Below are positions 36,951 through 45,972 of a stretch of DNA of 50,182 nucleotides, one piece after another. The notes below the pieces were generated by a model. The model had not been told where the DNA came from and searched no databases. It saw only the letters and a program-made list of their open reading frames with translations. Position 1 is the first letter of the stretch; every line of letters begins with the position of its first letter. This DNA comes from a virus. The position numbers and the translations under genes were made by a program. The DNA lies in IMG/VR virus record IMGVR_UViG_3300044615_001189, positions 1 through 50,182 of that record; one strand, given 5' to 3'.

Positions 36951-37229
36951 CTACGACCTGGCCACCCTGAAAGCCAGGAGCTGCGCCTCCAGCTTGCCCC
37001 AGTTGATGTCGTCGAACTCGAGGACGTCCTCGTAGAGGATCTCGCAGAGGTTGGCGACGAGGTGAACGGTCTGTTCGCCCTCGTTGCTGGAGGCCTTGGA
37101 GGCGGAGACGCGATCGCCGACCTTGGGCCGGCGCATGATCACGTGATCCACCTCCACGCCGCTGATGGTCTCCGGGAAGTCGAAGACCACCTTCACGCTC
37201 TGCTCAGGCCGCTGCTGCTTGGCTGCCAT
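36951..37229 (-). CDS. E: Tail assembly protein E (92 aa)
   Basis: EQSVKVVFDFPETISGVEVDHVIMRRPKVGDRVSA, then HLVANLCEILYEDVLEFDDINWGKLEAQLLAF matches the gpE/FluMu gp41 tail chaperone pattern. It sits between tube and tape measure, as expected for the chaperone that loads the tape measure before tube growth. Its stop lies two bases before the E' GTG. Confidence 0.82.
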   Translation of the reverse strand: MAAKQQRPEQSVKVVFDFPETISGVEVDHVIMRRPKVGDRVSASKASSNEGEQTVHLVANLCEILYEDVLEFDDINWGKLEAQLLAFRVARS

Positions 37230-37231
37230 CG

Positions 37232-37738
37232 TCAGACCCCGATCGCCTGGCGGATGGTGGCGAGCTGATCGACACCATCGACCTTGCGGATCATGTTCAC
37301 CTTGTCGATCTCGATGAGCTCGCGACCGCCGATGGTGAGCTTGTAGTAGCGGAGGGCATAGGAGAAGGTCGGGCTCGACATGTCGCCGGCCTTCCAGTCG
37401 CCCTTCTCCACCTGCTTGATCATGCCGGTCATGTTGACCACCACTGGCACGGCATCCTCACCATCGCGGCGCATCGCGCCACGGGCGGTGAGCTGCTTGT
37501 CGGCAGCGGAGAGGCCGTAGAGGGCGATGATGTCGGGGTTGTACTCCAGCAGCTGGAAGGTGCCCTCCAGCTTCTCCATGCCCATGTCGTGCTCGATGGG
37601 GGCATCCATCCCGCCGGCGCGCACCTCCTCGACCTTGGTGGTGAGGGTGGGCAAGGTGAGGGTGTCGATGGTGCCAGCGAGGCCGCGGCCATCGACGAAC
37701 AGAGAGAAGTTCTTGAGGATCCTGGGGATCTGGGCCAT
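37232..37738 (-). CDS. FII: Tail tube protein FII (168 aa)
   Basis: QIPRILKNFSLFVDGRGLAGTIDTLTLPTLTTKVEEVRAGGMDAPIEHDMGMEKLEGTFQLLEYNP is the clear N-terminal signature of P2 FII. GDMSSPTFSYALRYYKLTIGGRELIEIDKVNMIRKVDGVDQ follows. It forms the inner tube. Length and position after the sheath are as in P2. Confidence 0.93.
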   Translation of the reverse strand: MAQIPRILKNFSLFVDGRGLAGTIDTLTLPTLTTKVEEVRAGGMDAPIEHDMGMEKLEGTFQLLEYNPDIIALYGLSAADKQLTARGAMRRDGEDAVPVVVNMTGMIKQVEKGDWKAGDMSSPTFSYALRYYKLTIGGRELIEIDKVNMIRKVDGVDQLATIRQAIGV

Positions 37739-37768
37739 GGGTCAGTCCTCGATGGGGCGGGTGGTGGA

Positions 37769-39202
37769 TCAGGCAGCGGGGAGTGCAGCGAACAGGTCGA
37801 CCACGTAGGTGTTGACCAGGTGGCTGCGGAAGGTCACGCGCTCGGCCGGATACGGGGGCGTGAACTCGAAGTCGAACACCACCTGGCCATTGGCGATGGA
37901 GGTGGGTGTGTTCTGCTCGGGATCCACCCAGACGTCGCCGCCGAGGATGGCACCACGGGCCTTGAGGGTGCGCAGGTACTGCCGCACCGACTCCATCACC
38001 TCCTCGAGGTAGGTGGCGGTGATGCAGCGATCCACGGCCCAGAGGTGGCCACGGAGGATCGACTCGTTGATCATGTCCGCCGTGCGCTGGACGGACAGGA
38101 AGGCGTAGAGCGGATCGGTGGAGAGGGTGCGGTTGCCCCAGAGGCGGAAGCCACCTTCGCGGATGATGGTGGCGACGTTCTGCTCGTTGAGCAGGTTGGC
38201 GCGGGAGTTGGTGTCGCCCAGGGCGAAGTCGATGGCGCGAGCGGTGGCCTCGATGCCGTAGACCTCCTTGTTGGAGGGGGACCACCAGAAGCCCAGCTCG
38301 TTGTCGGTGCGGTTGATGATGCCGGCGACGACGGGCGAGGCGGGCTGTGTGACGCCACCGACCACCACCCAGGGATCGACCATGTAGACCCGGCGGGAGC
38401 CAAAGTCATCGGCGGCCTGGATCGCAGCAGCGTCGGTGGTGTTGGGGCCGTCGGCGATGACCACGGCCCGGAGGCGATCAGCGATCGACAGCAGCTCGGA
38501 GACAACCCGGTTGCGGACGGTGCCCTTCGTCGCGGTGCCGGCCACTGCCTGAACACCACCGGAGGGCGGAGCGCCGATCGTGACGGTGACCGCGCCGGTG
38601 TAGTTGGTGCCGGGGTTGGTGATGGTGAAGGAGACCACCTTGCCGGCGTTGGCCCCGGTGCCGAGCACCGCGACGGCGGTGGCCTGCACACCGTCGGTGG
38701 CGGGAGCGCTGATCGTCACAGCCGGGGCGGTGAGGTAGCCGCTGCCCTGGGTGGTGACGGGGATGCTCAGGATGCCGTTGGCGTGGCGCTGATGGGTAAA
38801 GCCGGGGGCGATCAACACCTTGGGCTGGAAGCCCACGGCGTTCTCAGCGGCCAGGAAGTCGTAGACCCCTTCGTAGGCACCGGTGCCAGCGTTGGTGCCG
38901 CCGACCACGTTGGTGATAGTGGCCTCGTCGTTCGCGCCAGCGGTGACGCGGATCACCACGACGACTGCGCCGGCCTGGGCGTAGATCAGGTCGAGGCTCT
39001 GCTTCAGGGTGCCGGTGGTGCCGAGGGTGGCGTAGTCGCTCTTGCTGGTGACCAGCACCGGAGTGTTGATGGGGAACTTGACGGCATCCGCATCGGGGGC
39101 GGTGCCGATCAGGCCGATCACGCTGGAGCGGACGGTCTGGATGGGCCGTGCACCAGTGTCGATCTGGAGCACCTCCACGCCGTGGAGGAAGTTGGTGGGC
39201 AT
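37769..39202 (-). CDS. FI: Tail sheath protein FI (477 aa)
   Basis: The ATG at 39202 gives MPTNFLHGVEVLQIDTGARPIQTVRSSVIGLIGTAP, the standard sheath N-terminus; the frame extends further upstream without protein-like sequence. A central domain is inserted with KVLIAPGFTH near 140, and the C-terminal WGNRTLSTDPLYAFLSVQRTADMINESI, then PAERVTFRSHLVNTYV are sheath motifs. The insert around residues 145-220 has repeated GSGYLTAPAVTISAP / GTNYTGAVTVTIGAP units like surface-exposed beta repeats. It forms the contractile sheath. Confidence 0.93.
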   Translation of the reverse strand: MPTNFLHGVEVLQIDTGARPIQTVRSSVIGLIGTAPDADAVKFPINTPVLVTSKSDYATLGTTGTLKQSLDLIYAQAGAVVVVIRVTAGANDEATITNVVGGTNAGTGAYEGVYDFLAAENAVGFQPKVLIAPGFTHQRHANGILSIPVTTQGSGYLTAPAVTISAPATDGVQATAVAVLGTGANAGKVVSFTITNPGTNYTGAVTVTIGAPPSGGVQAVAGTATKGTVRNRVVSELLSIADRLRAVVIADGPNTTDAAAIQAADDFGSRRVYMVDPWVVVGGVTQPASPVVAGIINRTDNELGFWWSPSNKEVYGIEATARAIDFALGDTNSRANLLNEQNVATIIREGGFRLWGNRTLSTDPLYAFLSVQRTADMINESILRGHLWAVDRCITATYLEEVMESVRQYLRTLKARGAILGGDVWVDPEQNTPTSIANGQVVFDFEFTPPYPAERVTFRSHLVNTYVVDLFAALPAA

Positions 39203-39242
39203 AGTGGAGGAGCCTCCTGTCGGGTTGATTCTAGGCCGAGCG

Positions 39243-40358
39243 TCAGACCAACTCGGCGTCAGCAGCGAAGTGGAACAGCATGCTGGCGACGTAGGCGTTG
39301 GGGTAGACCAGGAACCCGTTGGTGCTGTTGGAGAGCACAACAGGCGCGGTGGCCTGGTTCGCCCACACCCCGTTGTAGTACTGGCTGTACTGGTTGGCGG
39401 TGCCCGAGCGGTTCCAGAAGGTGAGCTGCGGGGTGCCGCGCTTCGTGACGCGATAGGTCACCGCCGGCGCAGGGGGCGCGTAACCGGTGGTCGAGAAGTA
39501 GTAGATGCACTGCCCGCCCACCAGACCGGTGTCGGTGGTGGTGCCGGGGGTGGTGTCGAGGTCGTAGGACTTCTCGTAGTAGCGCTGGCACAGCGCCAGT
39601 TCGGTGCCCAGGGGGCGGAGCTCGAACGGTGTGCGGAAGCCGCCCGGTTCCACCTGCACCCGGGCGATGTCGAACGTGCCCGACTGCTGGCCGAGGGTGC
39701 CATTGCGGGCGTTGAAGCTGCTGCCGCCGTCGAACCAGATGTTGAGCGCCAGGTAGTCATCGCCGGCGGTGCCGAGCGTCTTGCCGCTGATGGAAGGCAC
39801 AGTGACCGTGAGGCTGATCTGCTGCCAGGCGGTGCCGATCGTGAACTTCGTCGCACCGATGCCCGTCACCATGGCGCTGGGTGAGCCGCCGGTGCCGAAC
39901 CACTGGGCCAGTTCCACCGAGATCGAGCGGCTGGCGTCTGCCTTGGCCCAGAAGCTGATGGTGACCGTCTGGCCGGCGAAGGTGCGCACGCCCTCGATCC
40001 GCTGCAGCATGATCGAGTAGTTGCTGGCCCCAGCCACGGAGGTGACGACGGCGCGGCTGAAGAACCGCGGCTCGCCTGGCACATCGGTCTGGCCGAGAGT
40101 GAAGGCCTGGCGGCTCATCACCGCGCTGCTGCCGACGTAGCCATTGAGCCAGCGATCGGCGGCGAAGGCCGATGCACTGAAGCTGGTGCCGCGCTGCCAG
40201 ACGTCGAAGTTGCCGTTGATGATGGCGTTGCGGAAGCCGGCGAGCGGACCGCCGTTGATGGCGCTGAGCTGCGCAGCGGCCGCCCCGTCGTTGGTCAAGG
40301 CCAGGGCGGGGGTGGTTGCGCTGGGATGCTGCAGCTGCTGGACGCGGAGGTTGCTCAT
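39243..40358 (-). CDS. Tail fibre/adhesin with carbohydrate-binding-like domain (371 aa)
   Basis: NAIINGNFDVWQRGTSFSASAFAADRWLNGY followed by TVTISFWAKADASRSISVELAQWFGTGG and RVQVEPGGFRTPFELRPLGTELALCQRYYEKSY is a pattern common in phage fibre and appendage proteins. It looks like a jelly-roll domain followed by a short tip. The N-terminus (LRVQQLQHPSATTPALALTNDG) is the usual attachment segment. The C-terminal ~100 residues are probably the variable receptor-binding tip. Confidence 0.8.
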   Translation of the reverse strand: MSNLRVQQLQHPSATTPALALTNDGAAAAQLSAINGGPLAGFRNAIINGNFDVWQRGTSFSASAFAADRWLNGYVGSSAVMSRQAFTLGQTDVPGEPRFFSRAVVTSVAGASNYSIMLQRIEGVRTFAGQTVTISFWAKADASRSISVELAQWFGTGGSPSAMVTGIGATKFTIGTAWQQISLTVTVPSISGKTLGTAGDDYLALNIWFDGGSSFNARNGTLGQQSGTFDIARVQVEPGGFRTPFELRPLGTELALCQRYYEKSYDLDTTPGTTTDTGLVGGQCIYYFSTTGYAPPAPAVTYRVTKRGTPQLTFWNRSGTANQYSQYYNGVWANQATAPVVLSNSTNGFLVYPNAYVASMLFHFAADAELV

Positions 40359-40999
40359 CAGCCTTCGTAGAGAGCGTTGATGGTGCCGGCATCAAAGGTT
40401 TCGGTGCCGTTGGTAGCCAGTTGCAGGCGATCAAGAGCGCCCAATAGCGCGATGCTTCCGAAATAGCTCCACGGGTAATCAGTAGATCCTATTTGTCCGG
40501 TAATCATCCATGTATTGCCGGTCAGCAAGACAAGTTGTAGCACGCCAGTATTCACGCTTGCAGAATAGCCTGCGTAGATGTTAAAGCCAGTTGAGAAGAA
40601 GGTTCGGGAACTGGAGGTCGGGCTATTAAAGTTGTGAAAGGAAGTGTAGCCAGTGTAACCAGTAATCGCAATGCTACCGGCTCCAACTCTTAAGAAATAG
40701 TCATTTACTCCGTTTGTGCTCACACCATTCAGCATCACGGTAATCCGCTTCACCCAGCTCGGGATGCTGGTGAAGTCGATGCTGGTGTTGTTTGTCTGCC
40801 CGTTCCAGTTAAAGGCTTTTGCGGTGTTGAGCACCAGCCGACCGCGATCCACCCACGCCCCGTTGCCCGCGCCGTCGGTGCCGAACACTTGGCCGTCGCT
40901 GCCGTTGTTGCCGGGCAGCCGCAGCGTGTTGTTGCCCGCCGTCGCCGGGGCATCGAGGTCCGTGTACCCGCTGGTCGAGCCGTTGAGCCGCAACGTCAT
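40358..40999 (-). CDS. Fibre tip-like protein of lower GC (213 aa)
   Basis: The N-terminal ~50 residues (MTLRLNGSTSGYTDLDAPATAGNNTLRLPGNNGSDGQVFGTDGAGNGAW) are a common fibre adaptor repeat. The remaining ~160 residues form a Ser/Thr/Gly-rich beta domain with many Tyr and Phe. The DNA for this domain (about 40380-40720) is clearly less GC-rich than its surroundings, a sign of recent exchange. It probably determines receptor choice. Confidence 0.78.
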   Translation of the reverse strand: MTLRLNGSTSGYTDLDAPATAGNNTLRLPGNNGSDGQVFGTDGAGNGAWVDRGRLVLNTAKAFNWNGQTNNTSIDFTSIPSWVKRITVMLNGVSTNGVNDYFLRVGAGSIAITGYTGYTSFHNFNSPTSSSRTFFSTGFNIYAGYSASVNTGVLQLVLLTGNTWMITGQIGSTDYPWSYFGSIALLGALDRLQLATNGTETFDAGTINALYEG

Positions 41000-41196
41000 G
41001 GTGTCACCTCCAGAGCATCGCGCAGTTCGGCCAGGGTAAGGCCGATCCTGGCCAGCTTCTCTTCCACCGTCAGCTCCGTCACCACCTCGCGCTCGAGGAT
41101 CCCCTCGCGCAGCCGTGATTGTTCCACGCCATCAGGCGTCTGGAACCTCAGGTCGAGGCCGCCGATCTCGCCGTTGCCTTGCAGTCGAAGCGCCAT
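40996..41196 (-). CDS. Small protein in the fibre cluster (66 aa)
   Basis: The ATG at 41196 shares a base with the stop of the upstream fibre gene. The sequence (MALRLQGNGEIGGLDLRFQTPDGVEQ, then EREVVTELTVEEKLARIGLTLAELRDAL) joins a short beta segment to a helix. It overlaps the following fibre gene. It may be a fibre linker or assembly factor; no family is recognised. Confidence 0.6.
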   Translation of the reverse strand: MALRLQGNGEIGGLDLRFQTPDGVEQSRLREGILEREVVTELTVEEKLARIGLTLAELRDALEVTP

Positions 41197-42062
41197 CAGA
41201 CAATCACCCACGTGCTGCCGGCCGAAATGGTCACGGTCACTCCTGCGTTCACTGTAATGGGCCCTGCGCTCACGGCGTTCTTGCCGCTGGCGATTGTGTA
41301 GTTGGTCGTCACCACCTGGCCGTTCTCCTGGAAGATCTGATCTGCGCCGCCGCCCGTCGCACCCTGCCCCAGGGCGTTCCAGTTGGTGCCGTCGAAGCCC
41401 TCGAACTGGTTGAGGGTGGTGTTGAAGCGCAGCGCCCGGCCGCCCGGCGCACCGCGTTGTGCGGTGGTGCCGCTGGGCAGGCCGAACGATCCGGTCGCGG
41501 TGCTGCTGATGCTGCCGCTGTAGGCCGCCGCCGCCAGGTTGACCGTGCCGGTGAACGTCGGCGATGCCAGGGGCGCGTAGGTGCTCGCCGCAGTGGTGGT
41601 CTTGAGGTAGCCCTGGCCGATCACGAACGCAGTCGTCGCCAGCTGCGTGGTGTTGGTGTCCACCGCGGCGGTGGGACCCGCCGGAGTGCCGGTGAAGGTG
41701 GGCGATGCCAGCGCCGCCCGGGTGCTGTCGGTCGGGTGGACGTGATCCTGCCGCGCGAACCGCAGCGAGGTGCCCACTGCCGCCGTCCCTGCACCCAGCG
41801 GCACCACGTTGCCGGCCTGGTTCACCACGAACGCCGTGGTGGCGATCTGGGTGGTGTTGGTGTCGGCCGCCGCCGTCGGCGCTGCAGGCGTGCCAGTGAA
41901 CGTCGGGCTCGCGAGGGTGGCCCGCGTTGTCTCCAGCGCGTTGATCTCCGTGTCGAGCGCATCGAGCGCGGCGCGCAGCCGCACCACGTCCTCACTCAGC
42001 AGATTGGCGGCGTTGGGCTTCTGGAAGCCCTGCGTTGCCGTGACGTCGTTGATGGGAGGCAT
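41196..42062 (-). CDS. Tail fibre protein with tandem repeats (288 aa)
   Basis: The N-terminal helix (LLSEDVVRLRAALDALDTEINALET) is followed by two ~30-residue repeats at residues 50-79 and 118-147 (LASPTFTGTPA-P-TAA-DTNTTQ-ATTAFV) and a third partial copy near 166. These are classic trimeric fibre shaft repeats. The segment RQDHVHPTDSTRA between them is a fibre motif whose His residues may bind metal. The C-terminal part resembles a fibre cap (GGRALRFNTTLNQFEGFDGTNWNAL). Confidence 0.85.
   Translation of the reverse strand: MPPINDVTATQGFQKPNAANLLSEDVVRLRAALDALDTEINALETTRATLASPTFTGTPAAPTAAADTNTTQIATTAFVVNQAGNVVPLGAGTAAVGTSLRFARQDHVHPTDSTRAALASPTFTGTPAGPTAAVDTNTTQLATTAFVIGQGYLKTTTAASTYAPLASPTFTGTVNLAAAAYSGSISSTATGSFGLPSGTTAQRGAPGGRALRFNTTLNQFEGFDGTNWNALGQGATGGGADQIFQENGQVVTTNYTIASGKNAVSAGPITVNAGVTVTISAGSTWVIV
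41622..41711 (-). repeat. Fibre shaft repeat, second copy
   Basis: This encodes residues 118-147 of the fibre protein, a near-copy of residues 50-79. The protein repeat is clearer than the DNA repeat. Confidence 0.75.
41826..41915 (-). repeat. Fibre shaft repeat, first copy
   Basis: This encodes residues 50-79 of the fibre protein. It pairs with the copy at 41622-41711; tandem shaft repeats of this kind can change in number by recombination. Confidence 0.75.
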
Positions 42063-42066
42063 GGGA

Positions 42067-43494
42067 TCAGATCACCACGAGACGAAGCTGCCGCAGTTGC
42101 GGCCGGGCGGCAGAGGTGCCGGTGAGCGTCAGCCGCACCCTGGTGGTGGTGCCGCCGGCGGTGAAGCTCGACACGGTAAAGACCTGCTCGGTCCAACCGT
42201 CGCCCACCGACGTGCTGCTGGTCTGGCTGACGGACTGCCAGGTGCCGTCGCTCTTCTGGAACTCGACGGTCACGCCCGATGCCGCGGGCAGCAGCGACTC
42301 GAAGGTGCAGGAAACCTTCGCGTTGGCCGCGCATGGGATCGCCCTGGAGACGTAGGTGCCGGTCTCGCCCAGGTTGCCGAACACCGCCTGGGTGCCGGCG
42401 AACAGGTAGGGGCTCTCGGTGGTGGTGCCGCGCAGCACCGCCGACAGGGTGAGCGGCACGTTGATGTCCTCCGCCAGCTGGATGCGGGCGTTGTCTGCGC
42501 CGCGGATCTGGCTGCCGTCGGGCTTGGTGAACACGAACTCCACGTCGGTGGCGCTGCTCACACGCTCCACCCCGGCGAGCGCCACCAGGTCGGTGGTGTC
42601 GCCATCGACCGCGAGGATGGTGCCGGTGGCGGGCGTCGCGGGGCTGTTGGCGACCGTGTAGGTGAAGGCCGTCGTGCTCGTCACGGTGACCGTGAAGGCC
42701 CCGTTGTAGTCGGTCTGCGTCGCGCCGCTGATCACCACCTTCTGGCCGGTGGTGAAGCCATGCGCCGTCGCGGTCGTCGCCGTCGCGGTGGTGCCGCTGC
42801 GGGTGATGCTGGACACCGCCGCCCTGCGGATCTGGCCCAGGCTCACGGTGCGGGTGGTACTGGTGAAGGTGGCCCCGTACATCCGGAAGGTCAGGTCGCT
42901 CTCCTGCACCGGCGTCCAGGTCGAGGCGTTGCTCGACTTCAGCATCGTGCCGATCGTGTACGGCTGGCTGGTGACGAAGGCGTTGGCCGCGGCGTCGAAC
43001 TTGCCCAGCTCCGCCAGACCCACCGCATGAACGGCGTCGTCGGTGAGCAGCACCATGGCGTACTCCACCCCCGCCTGCAGGTAGACCGGCCGGGTGAGGC
43101 TGATCTTGTTCCACGCCCCCACCGTGATCGCTGTCCCCTGGATCACACCCTCCGCCAGCGTGGTGGCGTTGGGCAGGCCCAGCTCCGTCTCCCGGATCTC
43201 CAGGTAGACCTTGTTGCTGGTGCTGCCCCGGGCGGTGAACTTGAAGTCCACCCCGGTGACGTGCCGCGACTGGTCGAGCCTGAACGTCTGCGCCAGCGGA
43301 TCCCAGAACCGCGTCTCGATCGTGGTGAGCTGCCGCTGCGTGCGGGTGATGATCGTGCCCGAACCGATGAACCGCGCAGCGCCGAAGCTGCCCTGCCCTC
43401 CGAGGAACGTGACGCGCTTCGTGCCGACGGGCACGTTGGCCGGGATCGTGAATGACCCCGTGATCTGTCCAGATCCGTTGGCTGTGAGGGGCAT
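42067..43494 (-). CDS. Baseplate/tail structural protein with Ig-like segments (475 aa)
   Basis: The N-terminal part (SGSFTIPANVPVGTKRVTFLGGQGSFGAARFIGSGTI, then TRFWDPLAQTFRLDQSRHVTGVDFKFTARG) resembles appendage proteins found beside DUF4815 proteins in myoviruses. A central segment (TATATTATAHGFTTGQKVVISGATQTDYNGAFTVT) is a known beta-sandwich-like repeat in tail proteins. It lies directly after the DUF4815 gene, so the two probably form one appendage. Confidence 0.7.
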   Translation of the reverse strand: MPLTANGSGQITGSFTIPANVPVGTKRVTFLGGQGSFGAARFIGSGTIITRTQRQLTTIETRFWDPLAQTFRLDQSRHVTGVDFKFTARGSTSNKVYLEIRETELGLPNATTLAEGVIQGTAITVGAWNKISLTRPVYLQAGVEYAMVLLTDDAVHAVGLAELGKFDAAANAFVTSQPYTIGTMLKSSNASTWTPVQESDLTFRMYGATFTSTTRTVSLGQIRRAAVSSITRSGTTATATTATAHGFTTGQKVVISGATQTDYNGAFTVTVTSTTAFTYTVANSPATPATGTILAVDGDTTDLVALAGVERVSSATDVEFVFTKPDGSQIRGADNARIQLAEDINVPLTLSAVLRGTTTESPYLFAGTQAVFGNLGETGTYVSRAIPCAANAKVSCTFESLLPAASGVTVEFQKSDGTWQSVSQTSSTSVGDGWTEQVFTVSSFTAGGTTTRVRLTLTGTSAARPQLRQLRLVVI

Positions 43495-43496
43495 GA

Positions 43497-45455
43497 TCAG
43501 GCAGGGGTGACGTTGATCCCGTCGAATAGGACCTGGGTGAGAGTCTCACCGGGGTCGAAGCCATCGACGGAAAAGTTGATGGTGATGGGCCGGAGGAACT
43601 GCGCCGGCTGCTCGCTCTCGCTCAGCAGTTGCGTCCGCGTGTTGCTGGTGACGCTCTGGATCGTGAACGTACCGGTCGCGCCCAGCCAGATGCCGATCTG
43701 CTGCGTCACCGGCGACGTCCAGATGGTGTCGATCACCGTGAAGCGGTCGACGGATGGCGTGAGGGTGATGGCGGCCGGGATTGGGTCGAACGCCTGGTAC
43801 GGGTTGATCGGGCTGCTGCCGGTCTGCTGCGTCTGCTGGAGGATGATCTCCTCGGTGTAGACGAGCATCCAGTCCTGCGTGTTGTTGGTCGGGGCCTGGT
43901 AGGCGGTGAGGGCGATCGGCAGCTGCAGCGTTCCGCTCACCACCGCTGCGGTCTGGGTGATGCCCTGATCCCGCAGGTCGTCATCGAGGAACGGATCGAC
44001 GAACACACCGCGCTTGCTGCTGGGCTCGCGGGAGCTGATGTCGTTCCGCAGACGCTCCAGCGCCACCAGGTCGAACAGATCGACGATCAACGTCCGCATC
44101 CGCTCCAGCTGGTCGAAGGGGATGGCGCGGATGCCGTCGTTGCTGATGTTCGGCGTCGCGCCCCACTTCCACTCGATGGTCGCCAGGCTCAGCAGGTTGC
44201 TCGGCACCGCCGGCGGCAGCGCGTTGAACCTGCTGCTGATGCCCTTCACCAGGCTGAACGCTCCCTCGCGGTCGATGCAAAGGCGGTCGTAGCGCGGCAG
44301 CTTCCACCGGTAGTCGGTCAGCACCAGGCTGCCGTTCACCGCGCCGGTGATCGTCAGCACGCCGGTCTGCAGGTCGATCGCATCGGGCGTCACCGCACCC
44401 AGGTACTGGTAGGTGACGGAATAGCTGGAGCCAGGGGCGGGTTCTTTTGCGCCAGAACCGCTAGGGCTCCAGTCCACCTTGTCGCCATTCAGGAAGAAGT
44501 CGTGCGGCGAGATGTAGGTGGTGCCGCCCTGCGTCACGCTCAGGATGCTCAGCACCGACACATCGGGCAGCGTGTCCTGGCCACCGGAAAAGCCGCCCCG
44601 CGTGAGGCTGACCGTCTTCTGCCGGGTGATCACCACGCCCAGCACAGCATCGAGCGGGAAGCGGTTCATCTGCACCGTCGCGGTGCCGCCGGTGGTGCCG
44701 GTGAACACGTCCGGCTCGGAGGTCACAACCTCCAGGTCCGGGTTGTCGGTGAAGTTGGTGCGACTCGCGGTGGGCTTGTCGACCTTGTAGCCGAAGATGT
44801 TGCCCACACCCTCGCGGATGCTGAAGGTGTTGACGCCGAGAGAGTAGCCCGCACTGCGGACGGTAAGGCCGGTGACGATGTAGTTCCCGTTGCTTTCCCG
44901 GTCGTACCGGGCCAGGGCCTCCATGAACGAGTTGTCGCTGCTCACCCCCTGCTGGTTCAGCAGGGAGCCGTCGATCACCAGGTAGATCGGGTAGAAGACG
45001 CCGGGAAGCGCCTCGCCACTGTGGCCCCAGGTCGGGGTGACGCGAAGGCGGCCAGCGCCAGGCTCGGTGTAGTTGCGGGTGCCGACCGCCGGATCACGCA
45101 GGTCAGAATCCTGCAGCTCGGTCAGCTCCTCATCCAGCAGGAACACACCGATCCGCACCAGGCCGGTGAGGGGGATGGTGAAACTGCGGAGGACCACACT
45201 GCGAACGGCCGCCCGCAGGTAGATCTTGCTGTCGGGGCACGTCGTCGCGCCGGTGGTGAGATTGATGACAGGCGGCGTGCCCTCGATCACCGTGCCATCG
45301 GTGAAGACCGCATCAGCGATGCGCTTCAGCCGGTCGATGATGGTGCTCTGCGCCTCGTTCAGCTCGGCGGACTGAAGACCCTTGCCAGCGCGAAACAGCA
45401 GCTCGTCGTAACGGTCTGCTGCATCGAAGCGGTTGTAGTAGCCGGGAAGAGTCAT
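43497..45455 (-). CDS. DUF4815-type tail appendage protein (652 aa)
   Basis: PGYYNRFDAADRYDELLFRAGKGLQSAELNEAQSTIIDRLKRIADAVFTDGTVIEG is the clear N-terminal signature of DUF4815 proteins. FTIPLTGLVRIGVFLLDEELTELQD and YPIYLVIDGSLL continue the pattern. These large proteins attach fibres to the baseplate in cyanophages and other myoviruses. Overlaps and short gaps with neighbours indicate one assembly unit. Confidence 0.82.
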   Translation of the reverse strand: MTLPGYYNRFDAADRYDELLFRAGKGLQSAELNEAQSTIIDRLKRIADAVFTDGTVIEGTPPVINLTTGATTCPDSKIYLRAAVRSVVLRSFTIPLTGLVRIGVFLLDEELTELQDSDLRDPAVGTRNYTEPGAGRLRVTPTWGHSGEALPGVFYPIYLVIDGSLLNQQGVSSDNSFMEALARYDRESNGNYIVTGLTVRSAGYSLGVNTFSIREGVGNIFGYKVDKPTASRTNFTDNPDLEVVTSEPDVFTGTTGGTATVQMNRFPLDAVLGVVITRQKTVSLTRGGFSGGQDTLPDVSVLSILSVTQGGTTYISPHDFFLNGDKVDWSPSGSGAKEPAPGSSYSVTYQYLGAVTPDAIDLQTGVLTITGAVNGSLVLTDYRWKLPRYDRLCIDREGAFSLVKGISSRFNALPPAVPSNLLSLATIEWKWGATPNISNDGIRAIPFDQLERMRTLIVDLFDLVALERLRNDISSREPSSKRGVFVDPFLDDDLRDQGITQTAAVVSGTLQLPIALTAYQAPTNNTQDWMLVYTEEIILQQTQQTGSSPINPYQAFDPIPAAITLTPSVDRFTVIDTIWTSPVTQQIGIWLGATGTFTIQSVTSNTRTQLLSESEQPAQFLRPITINFSVDGFDPGETLTQVLFDGINVTPA

Positions 45456-45458
45456 GGT

Positions 45459-45944
45459 TTAGAACGTCACCACAAACTCGAAGAGCTGACGGGTGGTGAC
45501 CTCGCGGACGATCGGCGCGTTGCGCTCGATCACCAGCAGCGTGCCCGGGCTTTGCACCTGATTGGGCAGGAGGTACATCTGCCCTGCAGGTACACCAGTA
45601 GCCGCCACCGTGTCTAGGAAAATGGCGCGCTCGCGGATTGTGCTGCCGACACCATCGGCGAAGTCGAAAAAGAACTTGAAGTAGAGGCTGACTGTGGGAG
45701 TAGAGGTGATGCTGTACTTGCCCTGCGGCACTTCGATGGCACCGTTCGCATCGGCCACCACATACTCGACCTGGCTGGCCTTGCGGCGGCCCACCTCTGC
45801 CACCAGAGCGGTGTCACTCACGGACGGATCCGGCGGAGTCGAGCCCCAGCCGGTGTTGCCGCTGCCCCAGGCCATGTGAGCAGTCCGGGCCTTGATCGCC
45901 GTAGCGATGACCGTCCGCCCGCTCAGTGTCAGAAAAGCTGCCAT
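45459..45944 (-). CDS. Tail collar/fibre N-terminal-like protein (161 aa)
   Basis: This is a compact protein beginning FLTLSGRTVIATAIKARTAHMAWGSGNTGWG, with GRRKASQVEYVVADANGAIEVPQGKYSITSTPTVSLYFKFFFDFADGVGSTIRERAIF. This is the baseplate-binding N-terminal domain seen in P2 gpH-type fibres, here as a separate gene. It follows gpI, as H does in P2, and probably links the appendage to the baseplate wedge. Confidence 0.7.
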   Translation of the reverse strand: MAAFLTLSGRTVIATAIKARTAHMAWGSGNTGWGSTPPDPSVSDTALVAEVGRRKASQVEYVVADANGAIEVPQGKYSITSTPTVSLYFKFFFDFADGVGSTIRERAIFLDTVAATGVPAGQMYLLPNQVQSPGTLLVIERNAPIVREVTTRQLFEFVVTF

Positions 45945-45972
45945 CGCCTCATGCCCCTCCCACGGATTCTAC

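Noticed and set aside
37589-39424. 611-codon plus-strand open frame opposite the sheath gene
   Set aside because: It is Gly/Asp/Val-rich shadow sequence; the sheath and tube on the minus strand are unmistakable.
43629-45617. 662-codon plus-strand open frame opposite the DUF4815 gene
   Set aside because: It has shadow composition, no motifs, and conflicts with a strong family match on the minus strand.
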